From contig CM023540.1 of NCBI GenBank assembly GCA_013350335.1, positions 51,194,552 to 51,258,551 of the forward strand: a stretch of 64,000 bases of DNA, in the 5' to 3' direction. The notes beneath the pieces were generated by a model that had not been told where the DNA came from, searched no databases, and was given only the letters and a program-made list of their open reading frames with translations. Shown one piece after another: positions 1-12,404 of this stretch; within the stretch, counting starts at the first letter, position 1; each line of letters opens with the position of its first letter. The DNA comes from Chimonanthus salicifolius. Lineage: Eukaryota > Streptophyta > Magnoliopsida > Laurales > Calycanthaceae. The translations under genes and the position numbers were made by a program.

Positions 1-1768
1 TAGATTCTAAAAGATCAAAAGATTAGGAAGAGTAACCTTACATGGGAAACTTAAATAAAAAAGCCTAAATTAATTCCATAAATTGGAGCGGTTGCAGGAT
101 TTGGTAAATGAGATTCTAATGGATCCAAAAAACATATGGTCTAGAGGGGAAAATGCTATTAGAGTAGTCAAAGGCAAACCTTAGTTGTGCCTAGGCACTC
201 CTTTTTGCTTTCTCCTTGCTTTTATATTCTTCATATTTTAATTCTTTTTTAAATCCTCATTTTCTTTTATTTTTTTTGTATTTCCCTTTTCAATTTTTTC
301 TCATTTTATCTTGTGGTCTATTATGTTATTTTCATCCGTATTTTCCCTTTATCCTATCAATTGCTCCTTTCAATTTTTTCTATTATTTTTCTTCCACATT
401 TTCTTTTTATTTTTGGTTTTTCTCATTAGTTGGGCTTTTTTCAGGATCTGGCCTAAGCATACCTTTCAAGCCCGTGTCAAGCTCAAGCTCAGCATGGTAC
501 AAGCCCAACCCATTGACTAGCACCATTTAATATTGATGTGATAAAGACACAAAATGATGAATAGAGAAATTTATTCTAAAGTATGTAATAAGTGCCACCA
601 CAAAAGTAATGCTCATGCTTACACATGGACCTTGCACCTTAGGCTCCTAAACCCTTGGTGCCTTGACTATTATGGATTAATGTTGCCATTACATTGAGAG
701 AACACATCCATTGGGGCTTTCATTTATACAAAACTATTGGGATTTTTAGAGCTTTAATTTTTTCCATCTTCATCAAAATTCTCTCCTCTCTATTTGTGTT
801 TCTTTTTTCTTCTTCATAAATTTTTTTATTGCAATATTCTCTAGCAAATAGCATGCCATTAGGAATGAAAATCATATGATAGTAATTTTCAAATTTTCTT
901 TGATGCAATCTTCTCCTATAAAAAACATGCAAGCATTATTAAAATCCTAACACTCATATAAATAACTACCATAACTTGGGTGATGAGAATTGGCAAATTA
1001 AAATTTAGTGAAGTTCAAAATGGAAATTTAAGGAATATGATAACCCATGTGAATACATCATTCTTCTTGAAAAGAATCAACAAACTTGGAACCAAGAGGT
1101 GATTAGTAGTATATGGGAAAAGAACATAGGTCAAAGAATTCTAACTATTACCAATGGAGGGTCAAACCAATGAGCTTGCTCCAACTCTCCAAATGGAGAA
1201 TGTCACCTTAAACAAGCTTATCACTCTTTGATCCAAAGAACTAAGGCCCCCCATTTCCCACATGAACATGGGAATCTTAAGGGTTATTTGTCATTTTCCA
1301 ATTGATGAAAAGTGAAAAGCAAAGAAACGAAGATCATTCTCTTTTCTTCCATGGAATAAGGGGGACATGAGACTTTTTTCTCTTCTAAGAAATCAATTTC
1401 CCATGGGCTGGATCAGAAATTTAATGAGGAAAAGATGAAGGTCTTTTGCGCTCAGCTAGGCAACATCTTATTTATTTTCAACGAGAACAAAGGTTTTGAT
1501 GAAAACAACGAAAAGGTGGGTCCACATGGCCGAAAACAATACCAAATTTCATGGAGGCGATCAGATCACATGGATGACACTCAAATAATTTATTTTTTTT
1601 TTTTTTTGTGGAATTGATCTCAACAACCCTTAAATTGTTCAAAAAAATCAGTGTTTCCTTCATAAACTAATTCGTGAAGGACTTCTATCCTTATCAACAT
1701 AGCTGAATTGTTCAATTTTCAGCCTTTCCAAAAAAAAAATTTTGAGATATGCAGGCCGACATGTTGAG
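1..1768. other. Non-coding stretch, no feature recognised
   Basis: This stretch is AT-rich and full of pyrimidine runs, notably 215-430. The open frames here are short and translate to Phe/Leu/Ser-rich low-complexity strings with no domain. It lies where intron 2 of the COQ2-like gene would continue to the left, but no COQ2 exon was found in it on the minus strand. Confidence 0.5.
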
Positions 1769-2161
1769 TGATGTAGGACACGGACACAGACGATCCCCAC
1801 GGATCCACTTCTATTTATTTTTATTTATTTCTTTATTTCTTATAGCAAGTTTGAGTAGATTAGGACTTGTTATTTTCGTTTTAGAATATTAGCAAGAGTC
1901 CTTGTTTTAGTAGGGTAAGTAGGATAGGAAAGCCAGGACGGTAGCCTTCCCAATTGAGTCTAAAGTTATTTGCTATTTTCGTGTGCTTGTTTTCTTATAA
2001 ATACAGATGGATGTAAGAGAGTGAAACACACGATGGATTAATAAATAAAAAATCATCTTTTAAGGCATAGCATTTTCCTATCTTCTTCCTTTCTTCTTCT
2101 CCTGTCATAGTTACAGGCATATTATCATCTTCCTACCCAGTTGCAGGCTGCTCCTGCATCA
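1769..2161 (+). mobile_element. Probable solo LTR (393 bp)
   Basis: The segment begins TGATG and ends CATCA, an inverted pair typical of LTR ends. Inside are a TATA-like box (ttataaata near 1996) and an A-rich stretch with AATAAA-like words near 2040, in the order expected for U3-R-U5. No internal retroelement coding region adjoins it. The flanks ttgag and ctgaa are only a weak match for a target duplication, so the boundaries are provisional. Confidence 0.4.
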
Positions 2162-2957
2162 CTGAAGATGCCTTCCACTTTTGTTCTCTTACACTAGTGT
2201 GAAGGAGGCGTGTCTTGTTGTCTTCCCTCGTCAAAAACTTCCCTCAAAGGAGGAAAACATAAACCTTCATATTTGGGGAAAAATTTTGAAAACAAACTTT
2301 AAATGCACCTTTTCTTTTATGGTATATATAGGAAACTCACAATGAAAGGACAGTCCAAGAAAATATTCAACTAAAAACCCTATGAAGGTTCTCACGGTGA
2401 GGACCCCTCGTGTAGGGCCCATCCTAGGCCCCATTTTCACCCCTTTCCCATCCAAACCCATTACCCATCTGTGAATTGGATCCCCACCCAATTGGATTTC
2501 ATAGCTAGAAGACACCTACTATTGGACTGAACTTGATAAAATTGCACCCTTATCTATCTATCAATTTTAGGGGCCTTCAAGACCATGGCTTGAGTAAATT
2601 AATCAAGTTGATTTTTGGAAGGCACCACATCCAAGCATAGAAGCTTCTAACCCACCCACCTTGATGGTTATAGGTGGGCTCCACATGGATCTCTCACCTT
2701 GAGAACCACTTGTTAGTGCCCCAGTTTGAACGAGTCTCTATTTTGTCAATTCCGCGACCGAGTCGGACCTCGCCTTGGAAGAATGAAGATGGTGAATCAA
2801 GTTGGTTGAAGGCCAAAAAGCTAGCTACGAGCACCTCTCCATGTGATGGGCAACCTGATAGGAAAAATGGACCTTAGCAGACCTTAGGTTGATCACACAA
2901 ACTCACCTAGGCAACTTGACCAATCTGTACATATCTATGGATACTTGAAGAGGGCTC

Positions 2958-3265
2958 TCAAGTACTCGAAGGTGTGTCTCGAGTACTCGATGCTGGCCTA
3001 GTCTAAGAGGCTAAATGTTGTCTGTAAAAAATCATCCCTCTCAGGTTCGAGTACCCGAAGCTATGGCTCGAGTACTCGAAGGGTCCAGACAGAATCTGAG
3101 AGAAAAATGTTTTCTGTAAAAATCCCATCTCTCAGGTTTGAGTACTCAAAGCTATGACTCGAGTATTCAAAGGGTCCAGACAGAATCTGAGAGAAAAATG
3201 TTTTCTGTAAAAATCCCATCTCTCATGTTCGAGTACTAGAAGCACAATATAGAGTACTTGAAGAC
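2958..3265 (+). repeat. Array of TCGAGTACTCGA-like palindromes in LTR A
   Basis: About eight copies of a 12-base palindrome centred on GAGTACTC (near 2963, 2982, 3043, 3067, 3139, 3159, 3228 and 3250) sit in pairs. Between pairs lies a ~90-bp spacer with the words ggtccagacagaatctgag and ttttctgtaaaaat. The array ends about 50 bp upstream of the LTR TATA box, an enhancer-like position. Confidence 0.8.
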
Positions 3266-4025
3266 TAGTCGTTTGCTGATGTGTACTAGCCATTGTGAAC
3301 AGTAAATCTATAAATACGGCTCCTTTCTCTAAGAACAATTATGCAAATTAAGTGAGATTAATTCTAAATCTCTCCTAAACTCTCAGTAGAGGATCTAAAC
3401 ATTGTTAGACTCCATTGATCCTCTCTTATTCTCTCCAAATCACTCTAATCACATCTCCAAATGTCTAACGGGAAACCTAAAGTTGTGTTAAGCTTTTCAT
3501 GGATGTGATTAAGAGTTAAACCATCTAGGGATTATTGTAGAATTGCCTTCCACCCCTACACCTAGCCTCTCCGACGGTTGCTATCATTGGAGCATCACAA
3601 ACATTGATGACCGAAGCTAGGAGGTATTGTCAAAGAACACAAATCAAGTTTTGCATTGAAGACCTAAGGTAAGTGTTCTTTTTATTTCGTTCTACATTGT
3701 AAGGTGGAGTAAACCTTTGTGATCGAACCACCATAAAAAATAGGTATCAAGAAGTAGGACCTCGGTGGTCGAACCTTTCAAAACTAGGAGTGTATTGATA
3801 TGGTAGCTTACCCTTTCATAGTGTGTTTCGGATAGCCCAAGATTGGTAGTGGATATAGGTTATTTAACCGAACCACTACAAAATCGTTGTGCATGTGTGG
3901 TTGATTGATTCTGTGTGGTGCATGTTTTGATGCTTATTTATTCATATATTTTATTATTCCATTGTCCATTTGTTTGATTCATTTTAAAAGGTTAATAAAA
4001 ATTGGAGGTGGTACTATTCACCCCC

Positions 4026-4030
<5 letters not shown>

Positions 4031-4062
<32 letters not shown>
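4031..4062 (+). repeat. (CT)n microsatellite
   Basis: An uninterrupted TC dinucleotide run near the 3' end of LTR A, just before its terminal ctaggacagtg segment. Confidence 0.9.
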
Positions 4063-4269
4063 GGACAGTGCATAGTTCTAGCCCGAACTTACACCACTCA
4101 TTAGGTGTGAACCTGAAAACTACCCCACACATTAATATGTATGCGTACATATAATCTAAAAAACCTGGTCTCTATTTTGCAAATGCTCATTTTTTCATGC
4201 AAATTCCTATGGGATAGGTGAATAGGAAGGTAAGTGTGTGTTTTTTTATAGAGAGATATATATTTAGAT

Positions 4270-5620
4270 AACAAAAAGGATTACTGGGTGAAATTGAACT
4301 TCGCTTTGTTGGGTAAATGGTTATGGAGGTTAGGGGACAGCTCGGAAGGGTTATGGAAATTCATTTTGATTAAGTATGGTCTGGATAGTACAGGGTGGAG
4401 GGTGTCTTTGGCAGGTAGTTGGGTCTCATTCTTTTGGAAAAGTTTGCGATCTGTCTATGCAACATTTGAAGAGAATATCAGATATAGAGTGTCTTCTGAC
4501 TCTAAGGTGCATTTTTGGCATGACAGATGGGTGGGGAATGTTTCTCTGGTTTCCTCTTTCTCTCTTCTGTTCTCTTTTTCTTCCAACAGACTTGCTTAGG
4601 TGAAAGGTTGTTTCGAGGGTCTTAGGTACAATGTTGATTGGTGCCCCTAGCTCCATAGGGTGTTGGAGGATTGGATAGCTCTTATAAATATGTTGAATGG
4701 GACTTCAAGGGGAAGGTGACAACTCAAGAATTTGGGAACTAGATCCTCACAGCAAATTTAGTGTGAAATTCTTCTATAAGAAATTGATGTGGCCTAGTAC
4801 CGCTCCTAAGATGAACCTAGGTATCTAGAAGGGAGAGGCTCCTCTCAGGGTTAATTTTTTTGGATGGCTCACAGGTATAAAGATAGACCATCTCAGACAC
4901 CGCAAGATGATTATTGTTAATGCATGTCCCCTTTGTTCATCAGATGTAGAGTCGGCGAATCACCTTATTCTTCATTGCATATTTGCATATCTGATTTGGT
5001 CTCATTTCTTCCAATTATTGGGTATAGCCTTTTGTTTGCCTAGGGCTTGGGATTCGCTACATAATGAAAGCCCCATTTTGAAGGGCAACTCTTTTCACAG
5101 AAATATTTGGAAAGCTACGCTATGAGTATTGTTTGGTCTATATGGCTCGAGAGAAATAAAAGGGTCTTCAAAGGGAAACCTTCATCCCCTTGTCAAGTTA
5201 TTGACTTAATCAAGTCAGAGTTGCTTGGTGGATTTCGGCACAGAGACAGCTCCAGGGAGTGAATATATCTAATATCTGTAGGGATTGGGGTTGGTGGACG
5301 TCAATTTATCTTCTCAGGCCCATCCTCAGTTTGTTTCTTGGTGACCCCTTCTCCAGGAAAATTTAAGCTAAACTTTGACGGTCGGTTGTTTTATCCAATA
5401 TCATTAGTTGGGGGGTTTTGAAGGGGCGATTAGGGATTGTGGGGCCTTGATTTCTTCTTATGTTGGTCCTCTCCATGGTTGTTTTGCCATTGAAACTTAA
5501 TTGCGTTCTCTTTGGCAGGAGATGGAAGAGTTGGGGGGCTCCTAGGGGCGTTATCAAAGGGGACTCCAAAGAAGTTCTAAATTGAGCTTTCGGCTCCATT
5601 TTATTTTTTCCCTTTTTTAA
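4270..5620 (+). pseudogene. LINE (L1-type) ORF2 3' fragment, degraded
   Basis: Broken reading frames on the plus strand carry, in order, the end of an L1-type reverse transcriptase (NFALLGKWLWRLG near 4290 and WKFILIKYGL), a zf-RVT segment with CPLCSSDVESANHLILHC near 4925-4980, and an RNase H start (FKLNFDG near 5355). Stop codons and frame changes separate the pieces, so this is dead. A second LINE fragment follows from 5825. Confidence 0.8.
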
Positions 5621-5824
5621 TGACCAAGAAGAACCTCAAGACTCCCACCACTTCAAGCTCCATTTGTCCTTGGAAGTTCCAGGACAAATGGAGAGGATTC
5701 GGAATTCCATCTTGGAGTATGCTTTCGCCATTGTTACGTCCCCAGAGAGGCAAACTTAGCACCTAACGAGATGGTCGGGCTTGGCCTTAATCGTAATTCA
5801 AATTTTGTAGCTAGAGTTTTGCAA

Positions 5825-6957
5825 TTTATATGTGGGTGGGCCTTTTACCTCCGAGAGTACAAACCTTCGTGTGGTGTGTTCTGAATGGTAAAGTATTGAA
5901 AAAGACAGCATTCAACAGAAGGGGGTTACTCAAGAGGGACAACAGCCTCCATTGCATAATTTGCAGCCACATGGAGGATGATATAGATCACTTGTTTGCT
6001 AATTGCCATGTGGCTAGGAAGTTGTGGGCAAGCCTCGTAGATATGGCGGGGCTATCGTGGGTGTTGGATCGAACATGTGAAGGAATCTTTCGATTGTGGA
6101 ATATCCGGTAATCCAATCCTAAAATAAAGGCAATCAGGAATACCATTCCAGCAGCTGTGTTATGGACCATATGGAAGGAGAGAAACGCCAGGATATTCAA
6201 ACTAAAGCAAACAGAGGAAACGATCTCATCCAAAAAGCTAAATAGAGGCTTTACACATGGCTATTGTCCAGAGTAGAATTCAAAGGGTTCAGAGTGGTAG
6301 ACCTCCTCACCTCTTGGGGTGGTTGTCTTAGCAGGAGGCCAAGGAAACACAAAGCCCAAACACCATGGCATCCCCCATAAGGAGATACCTTTAAATTTAA
6401 TTTGGATGGAACTGCCAAAGGAAAACCAGGTCCGACCGATATAAAGGGTGGGTTGCATGACTGGAATAGAAGAACGTTGGTAGTTTTCTCGGAATCCATA
6501 GGGCGAAGAGATTCTAAGGAGGCAGAACTTATCAGCATTAGGCAAGTGTTGACCACCTGCTCTTCAATGGAGAGGGTTAATCTAATAATTGAAGGGGACT
6601 CTACAAATGCAATAAAGTGAGCAGCAGGGTTAAAAAGACCTCCATGAAAATTGATCACAGTAGTAAGAGAAATTAGAGCGTTATGATCAGGAAGAGAGAT
6701 CTCCTTCAAAGTGGTCAGAAGATATGCAAACGGGTCACTGAATTTTTTGCCAAAAACGGGGTGGAATCTAGTATTACTAACGTGTTTTATCTATGAGATT
6801 TTTTGGAGATAGAGTATTTGCTCTTTGGAGGACATTATTTGTACTTTTGCTCTTTTTTCTATGGCTATCTTGGGGTTTATATCTCTTAGACCCTTTGATA
6901 CCTTCCTTTGTATAATTTTGTCATTAATATAATTATTCTATTTGTTACTACTCAAAA
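5825..6957 (+). pseudogene. LINE 3' end: zf-RVT, RNase H, 3' UTR and poly(A)
   Basis: A 93-residue frame from 5830 reads PPRVQTFVWCVLNGKVL, then CIICSHMEDDIDHLFANCHV, the Cys/His cluster of the zf-RVT domain. Near 6395 an RNase H domain begins (FNLDGTAKGKPGP) with SKEAELISIRQ and IIEGDSTNAIK further on. An in-frame stop follows, then a 3' UTR containing tcttagaccctttg and a short A tail at 6951-6957. The same 3' UTR type recurs at 37.74-37.89 kb. It lies inside intron 2 of the COQ2-like gene. Confidence 0.85.
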
Positions 6958-7400
6958 AAATTTATATGTGGGTGTGGGTGCAGACTTTTGGCCTAGTTTT
7001 GAGGTCCCTTTGTTTATGTTGTAGAACTTCTTCTTTTTGTGAATAATAGTCACCTTTCAAGGGGGAAAAAAACAGTTACTGGGTGGATTAGGTGTAAGCA
7101 AAAATTCATCTCCATCCTCTCATCATTGCAATAAATCTAGTAGTTCTAGTTTAATGGTTTTATAGAGTTTAGATAATGTAATTTCTTAGTTTGAAACTAA
7201 AGTATGTACGAAAGGGAAATGGCAGCCTATTTGTGATGTATACCAATGGAAAGGGGTGGTGTTTGAAAATTACTATGAACAGTTTGGATTTGGACAAATG
7301 AGGATTGCACATAGAGGTCTAGGGAGGTAACTAGTTTAGGAGGTCTATCCAAAATATTTCATATCCATATCCACATATTGCCGAAGATGGCAAGATATAC

Positions 7401-7536
7401 CTTCTTATCAATATCACAGTCAATAAGATCATTGACAGTACAACCAGCCCCTCTTAGAAGCAAAGCCCCACATCCAAACAGAGATAAAAGCTTAAAATCA
7501 GGAAGATTCCCAGGAGTTGTTGCCATTGTAATTGAC
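7401..7536 (-). CDS. COQ2: COQ2 exon 2
   Basis: The acceptor is CTATTATAG. The exon reads [20 protein letters not shown], then [20 protein letters not shown] and DIDKK, ending at donor GTATAT in phase 0. It is 136 bp, one base plus 45 codons, in phase with exon 1. Confidence 0.93.
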
Positions 7537-10500
7537 CTATAATAGAGATATTAAAATGTTGTCAAATAAATCACAAAGAAAGTGACAGAACTAACAAAGC
7601 AAGAGATAAAATGACTACAAATATAATCAAATTAGCTTTATGTAATACTGTACATAAATGATAAACAAGGAGAGCAACAAAAAACATAAATTAGTTCATG
7701 TATATATTAATAACAAAATTAAGTCAACTGTCACTAGCACATTAATAGACACCTTCCTACTAGGTTGGACGTGTCTTTGGTAATCATCAACAAGGACTGT
7801 GTATTGGTTTTTATCCTGCCAAAACAAATGAGGGGATGGTCACAACATGAAACTGATATATTATGGTGTACTAGTACAATGCACATGCTTTGCACATGAA
7901 GCCCACTCAAAATTTTGTTTGACCAATCAGGCATGGTAACAATTGTTTGGTCTCCACCCTAGGATGATTACCTAAAGTTCCACGTAGATGGGGTGGCAAG
8001 GAGCAAACCAGTGCCAACATGAACTCAGGGGTCGTTCACAACTCATTTGGGGAGAGCTTTTTCATTTTTCCAAGTCAGTAGGGATCGGGATTCTAATGAA
8101 GCTGAGGTTTTAGGAATTAGGAGAGCCCTTGTTTAGTGGGCCAATCATGGGTATAGTAGGTGATGAAGACCAAAGTTCGAATTGGTAAAAAACAAACCAA
8201 TAGCCTTTCAATTAAAACCTTTAAGCTGAAGTTTGTGAAAACTGGTCAAGGAAAACTTGTGTTTGGCTCTAAAGAATCTAGAAAACTAAGACAAAATCCA
8301 ATGAAAAATTTACCAAAGAAAAAGGTTTTGAGATCTAGCGCTTACTAGATCTAACGGAATTTGAATATGGCTCTAAGATGGAATTTAGAGAAAATCCACA
8401 ACCAAATTACCTACAGGAGCTTTTGGGAAATTCTCAAATTTTACCAAAACACGAAAAGACTCCAACGAATTTTGGCTCCTAAGGTTAAAAAAAAAAAAAA
8501 AAGAGAGATTCCAAAATTAATTAGCTATCCTACGATCTAATTCTTTGTCAAAAGAAAATAGATCTAAAGCAAAGTGAACATTGATATGAAAATTGCACAT
8601 TGGAATTTCCCATACCAATGGAATATAAATTATAAATTCTCAGAAGATAAAATTGCACAAATAAATGCAAAATTAATTTTGACAAGAAAACATAAAAAAG
8701 AATAGATAACTCACCTCAAAGGAAGAACTCAACTGATTTAGCGTGACCATTACTTTACTGTTTACCTCTCATTAAAAAAAAAAAAGGAAGAACTCAACTG
8801 AGATAACACAAACAACTATACCCAATGGTCGTCCATGGCCCTTTATTTAGTGTTTGGAATACAAAAATTAACAAAAATGGACATTTTGTCACTCTATGAC
8901 ACCTGATTACAAAATTGTCCATAAATTTGTCTACGTATTTCAAAATTGCACAAATTGGATATAACTTTGTAGGAAAGATCTCTAAATAAGCTTTCTAATG
9001 AACTTAATTTTGTGAAAATTCAACGTTGTTTGATACATCAAATCAGTCTGCAAAGTTATACCTTATTTGAACCAATTCTAAAGTCAAGTGTTCTAACTAA
9101 ACTAAGAAATAAAGCACAAAATCAAATGTCCAAAGAGGAAGGTCCGCTCTTGGCTATTATTTCTCCTTTTTTTGGCAACTCCTCCTCCTATGAATATGGA
9201 CTAGCTGATTGGGTATTTGGAGGTCCAAACACCAAAAGCAAGGCCGCCCAGGCCCTAGGCCCATCATAGATGGACTTGGGCCACTGAAAATACAATCTTG
9301 GGTCCAAACCTTCTGCAATTAGCCTATTTCTAGTCCACAAAATTATGCAAATTTCAACCTAGGTAAGGCCTTTATTTCTTGTGGATGCACCTACATAATA
9401 TCCTTTACAGACAACTTTTTTTTTTGGAAATGGTTCATATATTAATATATATAAAAAAAAAAAAAAAAGGCATCAGGGGTGCGAGACTTTAAAGACAAAT
9501 TATGAGCTTCTGAGTTAACTTTTTTTATCATGGGTACTTCTTTTAAGTCCCTTTTAGTGTCCCTACCAACTGAGACTCTTCAGAATGTCTACCAGCACAA
9601 TGGTAAATGTTTCTGATTACCTTTAGTAGTTGGTTTGTTTCTCCTACTAAAAATTTGCCAAATGGATTTGAAGAGGGGAAATGACAAGAAATTTCCTTTC
9701 TCCTACTTCAGGTCAACCAAACAGACTTTTAGTTGATGCCCCATAAGGCAGAACAACAAAAATGCCATTTCAGAGTGGAACCAATACAGTTCTTCCCTAA
9801 ATAACAAGATGAACTTAACTCTGCATGCAATGCTACTCATAACATGGACAGGAACTATCTTTTCTGCACTCCATTTTGTGCCAACATTTCTCAGCAAGCA
9901 TGCAATTTGGAGAGTTTTGGTGGTCCAACAGAGACACAACCTGGGAGCACAACAAATGCAATTCTCACTACAAATCAGCCCGAAATTAAAAAAATTCAAA
10001 ACACCATATCCACCTAACACTAAAAGGACTTTGCTTTTGACTGCTCAACCAGCAAAACACATTCAACTTCCAAATTCGAAACCACAGACAAGTAGGAGGC
10101 ACAAAAACAAAAGGAAGAGGTTGAAAAGAACATTACCACATACAGGGCCAGGCCAACAACCATGTCCCAATCGGTCTATCTAATCGCGCGAGCCGAGCAT
10201 AAGGCCGAATTGAGTTGGGCAGGTAGAGGTCGATCCAAGTCAGTGAAGATGATGTCAAGAGCGAAACCTTTTTCGGTCCACCATCACTGCCGCTACAGCT
10301 GCACTGGTTCCCACCCTTCTCTGCTCCCTCAGCAGCTCCAGAAGACGAGGCGGTTAGGCTCGGACGGCAATGAATGAATCTTCCGATGGAAAATTCAAAT
10401 GAGATATTCCATGGGGAATAGAAAATGGGGTTTAGGGCTTTGGGGTTTTTTGTAAGGGAAGAAGAAGGAGAAGAAATTGGAGAGAGGAGATGTGGGGTGA

Positions 10501-10561
10501 GGGAGAGAGAGAAAGAATATTGTCGGAAGCTTCTAGCAGTGCGGGATAACCATAGAGACAT
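7401..10561 (-). CDS. COQ2: 4-hydroxybenzoate polyprenyltransferase, mitochondrial (COQ2/PPT1), 5' part
   Basis: The family attaches the polyprenyl tail to 4-hydroxybenzoate in ubiquinone synthesis, at the inner mitochondrial membrane. Two exons are visible on the minus strand: 10561-10137 (141 codons plus TG) and 7536-7401 (one base plus 45 codons); the split codon TG|G restores Trp. The N-terminal ~90 residues are Ser/Arg-rich with few acidic residues, a plausible mitochondrial presequence. Then come [20 protein letters not shown] and, in exon 2, [15 protein letters not shown] and NDLIDCDID, the Asp-rich prenyl-diphosphate-Mg motif NDxxDxxxD of UbiA enzymes. The later exons, with the second Asp-rich motif and most membrane helices, are not in 1-7400 and must lie left of the window, so intron 2 is at least 7.4 kb. 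The start at 10561 is preferred; an in-frame ATG at 10603 would prepend an Arg-Glu repeat encoded by a (CT)n microsatellite. Confidence 0.92.
7965..8160 (+). pseudogene. LINE RNase H fragment in COQ2 intron 1
   Basis: A plus-strand translation gives [14 protein letters not shown] followed, after a stop, by [16 protein letters not shown]. This is the start of the LINE-encoded RNase H domain also seen at 6.4 kb, 36.2 kb and 46.6 kb. There is no flanking LINE sequence, so it is a short relic. Confidence 0.7.
8161..10136 (-). other. Rest of COQ2 intron 1
   Basis: Intronic sequence between COQ2 exons 1 and 2. It holds A-runs (8487-8503, 9452-9468) and an AT-rich hairpin-like block at 9414-9470, but no coding region I can support. 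Confidence 0.6.
10137..10561 (-). CDS. COQ2: COQ2 exon 1
   Basis: Begins [14 protein letters not shown] and ends TGGCCCTGTATGTG before the donor GTAATG. It encodes the presumed targeting peptide and the conserved run [20 protein letters not shown]. Confidence 0.92.
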
Positions 10562-10569
10562 CTCTCTCT

Positions 10570-10602
<33 letters not shown>
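10570..10602 (+). repeat. (CT)n microsatellite in the COQ2 5' leader
   Basis: A CT run lying immediately upstream of the chosen COQ2 start codon, read as (GA)n on the coding strand. It would encode an Arg-Glu repeat if translation began at the in-frame ATG at 10603. Confidence 0.9.
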
Positions 10603-10603
<1 letters not shown>

Positions 10604-12404
10604 GCTGCTGACTACTGTTGCTCTGTAAAACTCTCTCCTGCGTCAATTATTTCGAAAATGGAAACGTTTTTCAAATTCGACGGAAACATCCAGCAACACT
10701 ACTCCGGGAGTACTTCCCATTCTTAGGCGTATTATTATTATTATTGGTAGACGACACATGCTTCACACATTATGTTCTTATTTTTGAAATTATTAATATA
10801 AAGAAACATGTGCTTCACCTGAGTAATATTGAAGAGAAAATTGATACTTAAGTTTTTCTCTATTTTACATATTTTTATTTTCAAATGTTAATATAAAAAA
10901 AAAATTGAGCCAAAGTTTTCAAACTTACCAAATTTAATCATAAAATATTTTCCTTTTATAGTTTTTTCATGAAGTTTCTCCATTTTTAGATGATAATATG
11001 ATAAATTTACACCAATTTTTTTCACCCATTAAATCTAATCAGAAATGTCTTTTCCTATTTATTTTTGTATATTTTTTCATGAATTTATCTATTTTTCTAT
11101 ACTAGATAATGACAAGTCAAATTATTCAAGTTCACAGAATAAAAAAATTCTGCAAATCACAATCATTCAAAAAATGAACAATTAAGATTTATTTTACGTA
11201 CACTTAGAGTTATCTCTTTATACCATCATTATCATCATAGCCATAATCACATCGGTTTGTTTATATATTTTAACAATGATCACCAGCAAATATGCATGAA
11301 GTTTAAAGCAAATTTTGGATCGTGGGACTCATAGTATATCGAATAGGATCCATCCCCCCCTAACTAGTCTTATCAATGGCACATGTATCCAATTTGACAC
11401 AAATTTGATCTTTAAAACATATTGATTCAATCCAATAAATTTCCATTGATAGATAAATGTGAAAATTTGAAAGTCTAAAAAAATATATTTTTTGTATCTA
11501 AATAAGATAGAAATGTTATAAGCACCATATACAAGTTAAGCCTTCCAAACTCACTCATCCATATGAACCCAAGTGGGACTATTATCCGTTTGTATCAAAC
11601 TGATTCAAGCCATGTTTTAGATCCAGGATTTTAAGCCGAATCACGGATTTCCATAAAGAAACCCAAATTGTTGTTCCCAGGCTCAAGTACGGTCAGAACA
11701 CGGTTAACTGTTCCCGAGTTGAGTACGGTCTAACTCGAAGAACTTCTCATTAATTAACTTGCAAAATGGAATTAGAATTCAACATAATTCACAAATTAAA
11801 ATCACAGGGGATAAAACTCACCGAATCGGAGAAGGCACAAAGCTTTCGATAATCTCTCAATAGTTGATCCCCAATCACCGAATACAACCCCCTTTAAATA
11901 AAGAGAAAAAGAAAAACGTTCGACTCTTAATTTCTAATTACCCCCTATATAAATAAAGAAAAACAGTTGATTCTTAATGCCTAATTATCCCCCTTTGAAT
12001 AAAGAAAAAATGGTAGACTTTAATTTCGTAACTTCCGAAAATAATTAATTTCGAAACTTATTACTTAAGCTCCTAAATAAAACGGTTACGCTAACTTGGA
12101 CTTCAAGCATTTTGGGCTTGGCTTGCTTTAGACTGTGATTGACCCCAAACTGCTCACACAAATTTGTTGAGATCGAAAATAAAATTTTGCTCCCATCCAC
12201 AAATGTCCTGAATCATAAACTTTGGTGCAAATTAGTTTGCAGATGATCGTTGGAATGAAGAGGGGGATGATCAATTTGGTACACTTTGGACCCCACAACC
12301 GGCACAAACCAAAGTTTGCACCAAACATTGGTGCGAACTCAATTGTAAACACACAAAGGCGGCACAAAAATTTGTTGTGAACTCATTTGCAGTTACACAC
12401 GTTC
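10604..12404. other. Intergenic stretch upstream of COQ2
   Basis: AT-rich sequence that should contain the COQ2 promoter. I could not single out a TATA box or a promoter element with confidence, and no gene is visible. Confidence 0.5.

Larger units (their letters stand above)
2711..4093 (+). mobile_element. Solo LTR A, 1.38 kb, Ty1-copia SIRE-like family
   Basis: It starts TGTTAGTGCC and ends CTTACA, and is flanked by identical 5-bp direct repeats ccact at 2706-2710 and 4094-4098. A TATA-like box (ctataaata) lies near 3308. The 3' part shares with the elements at 15.2-15.7 kb and 17.3-18.9 kb the words aaccgaaccacta and attcacccc followed by ctag and a short end. No gag or pol is attached, so it is a solo LTR. 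Assignment to the SIRE/Maximus lineage rests on LTR length and end sequence only. Confidence 0.75.

Noticed and set aside
9703..10377. Open frames on both strands overlapping COQ2 exon 1 and its intron
   Set aside because: They are shadows of the COQ2 exon or intronic chance frames with no recognisable domain.
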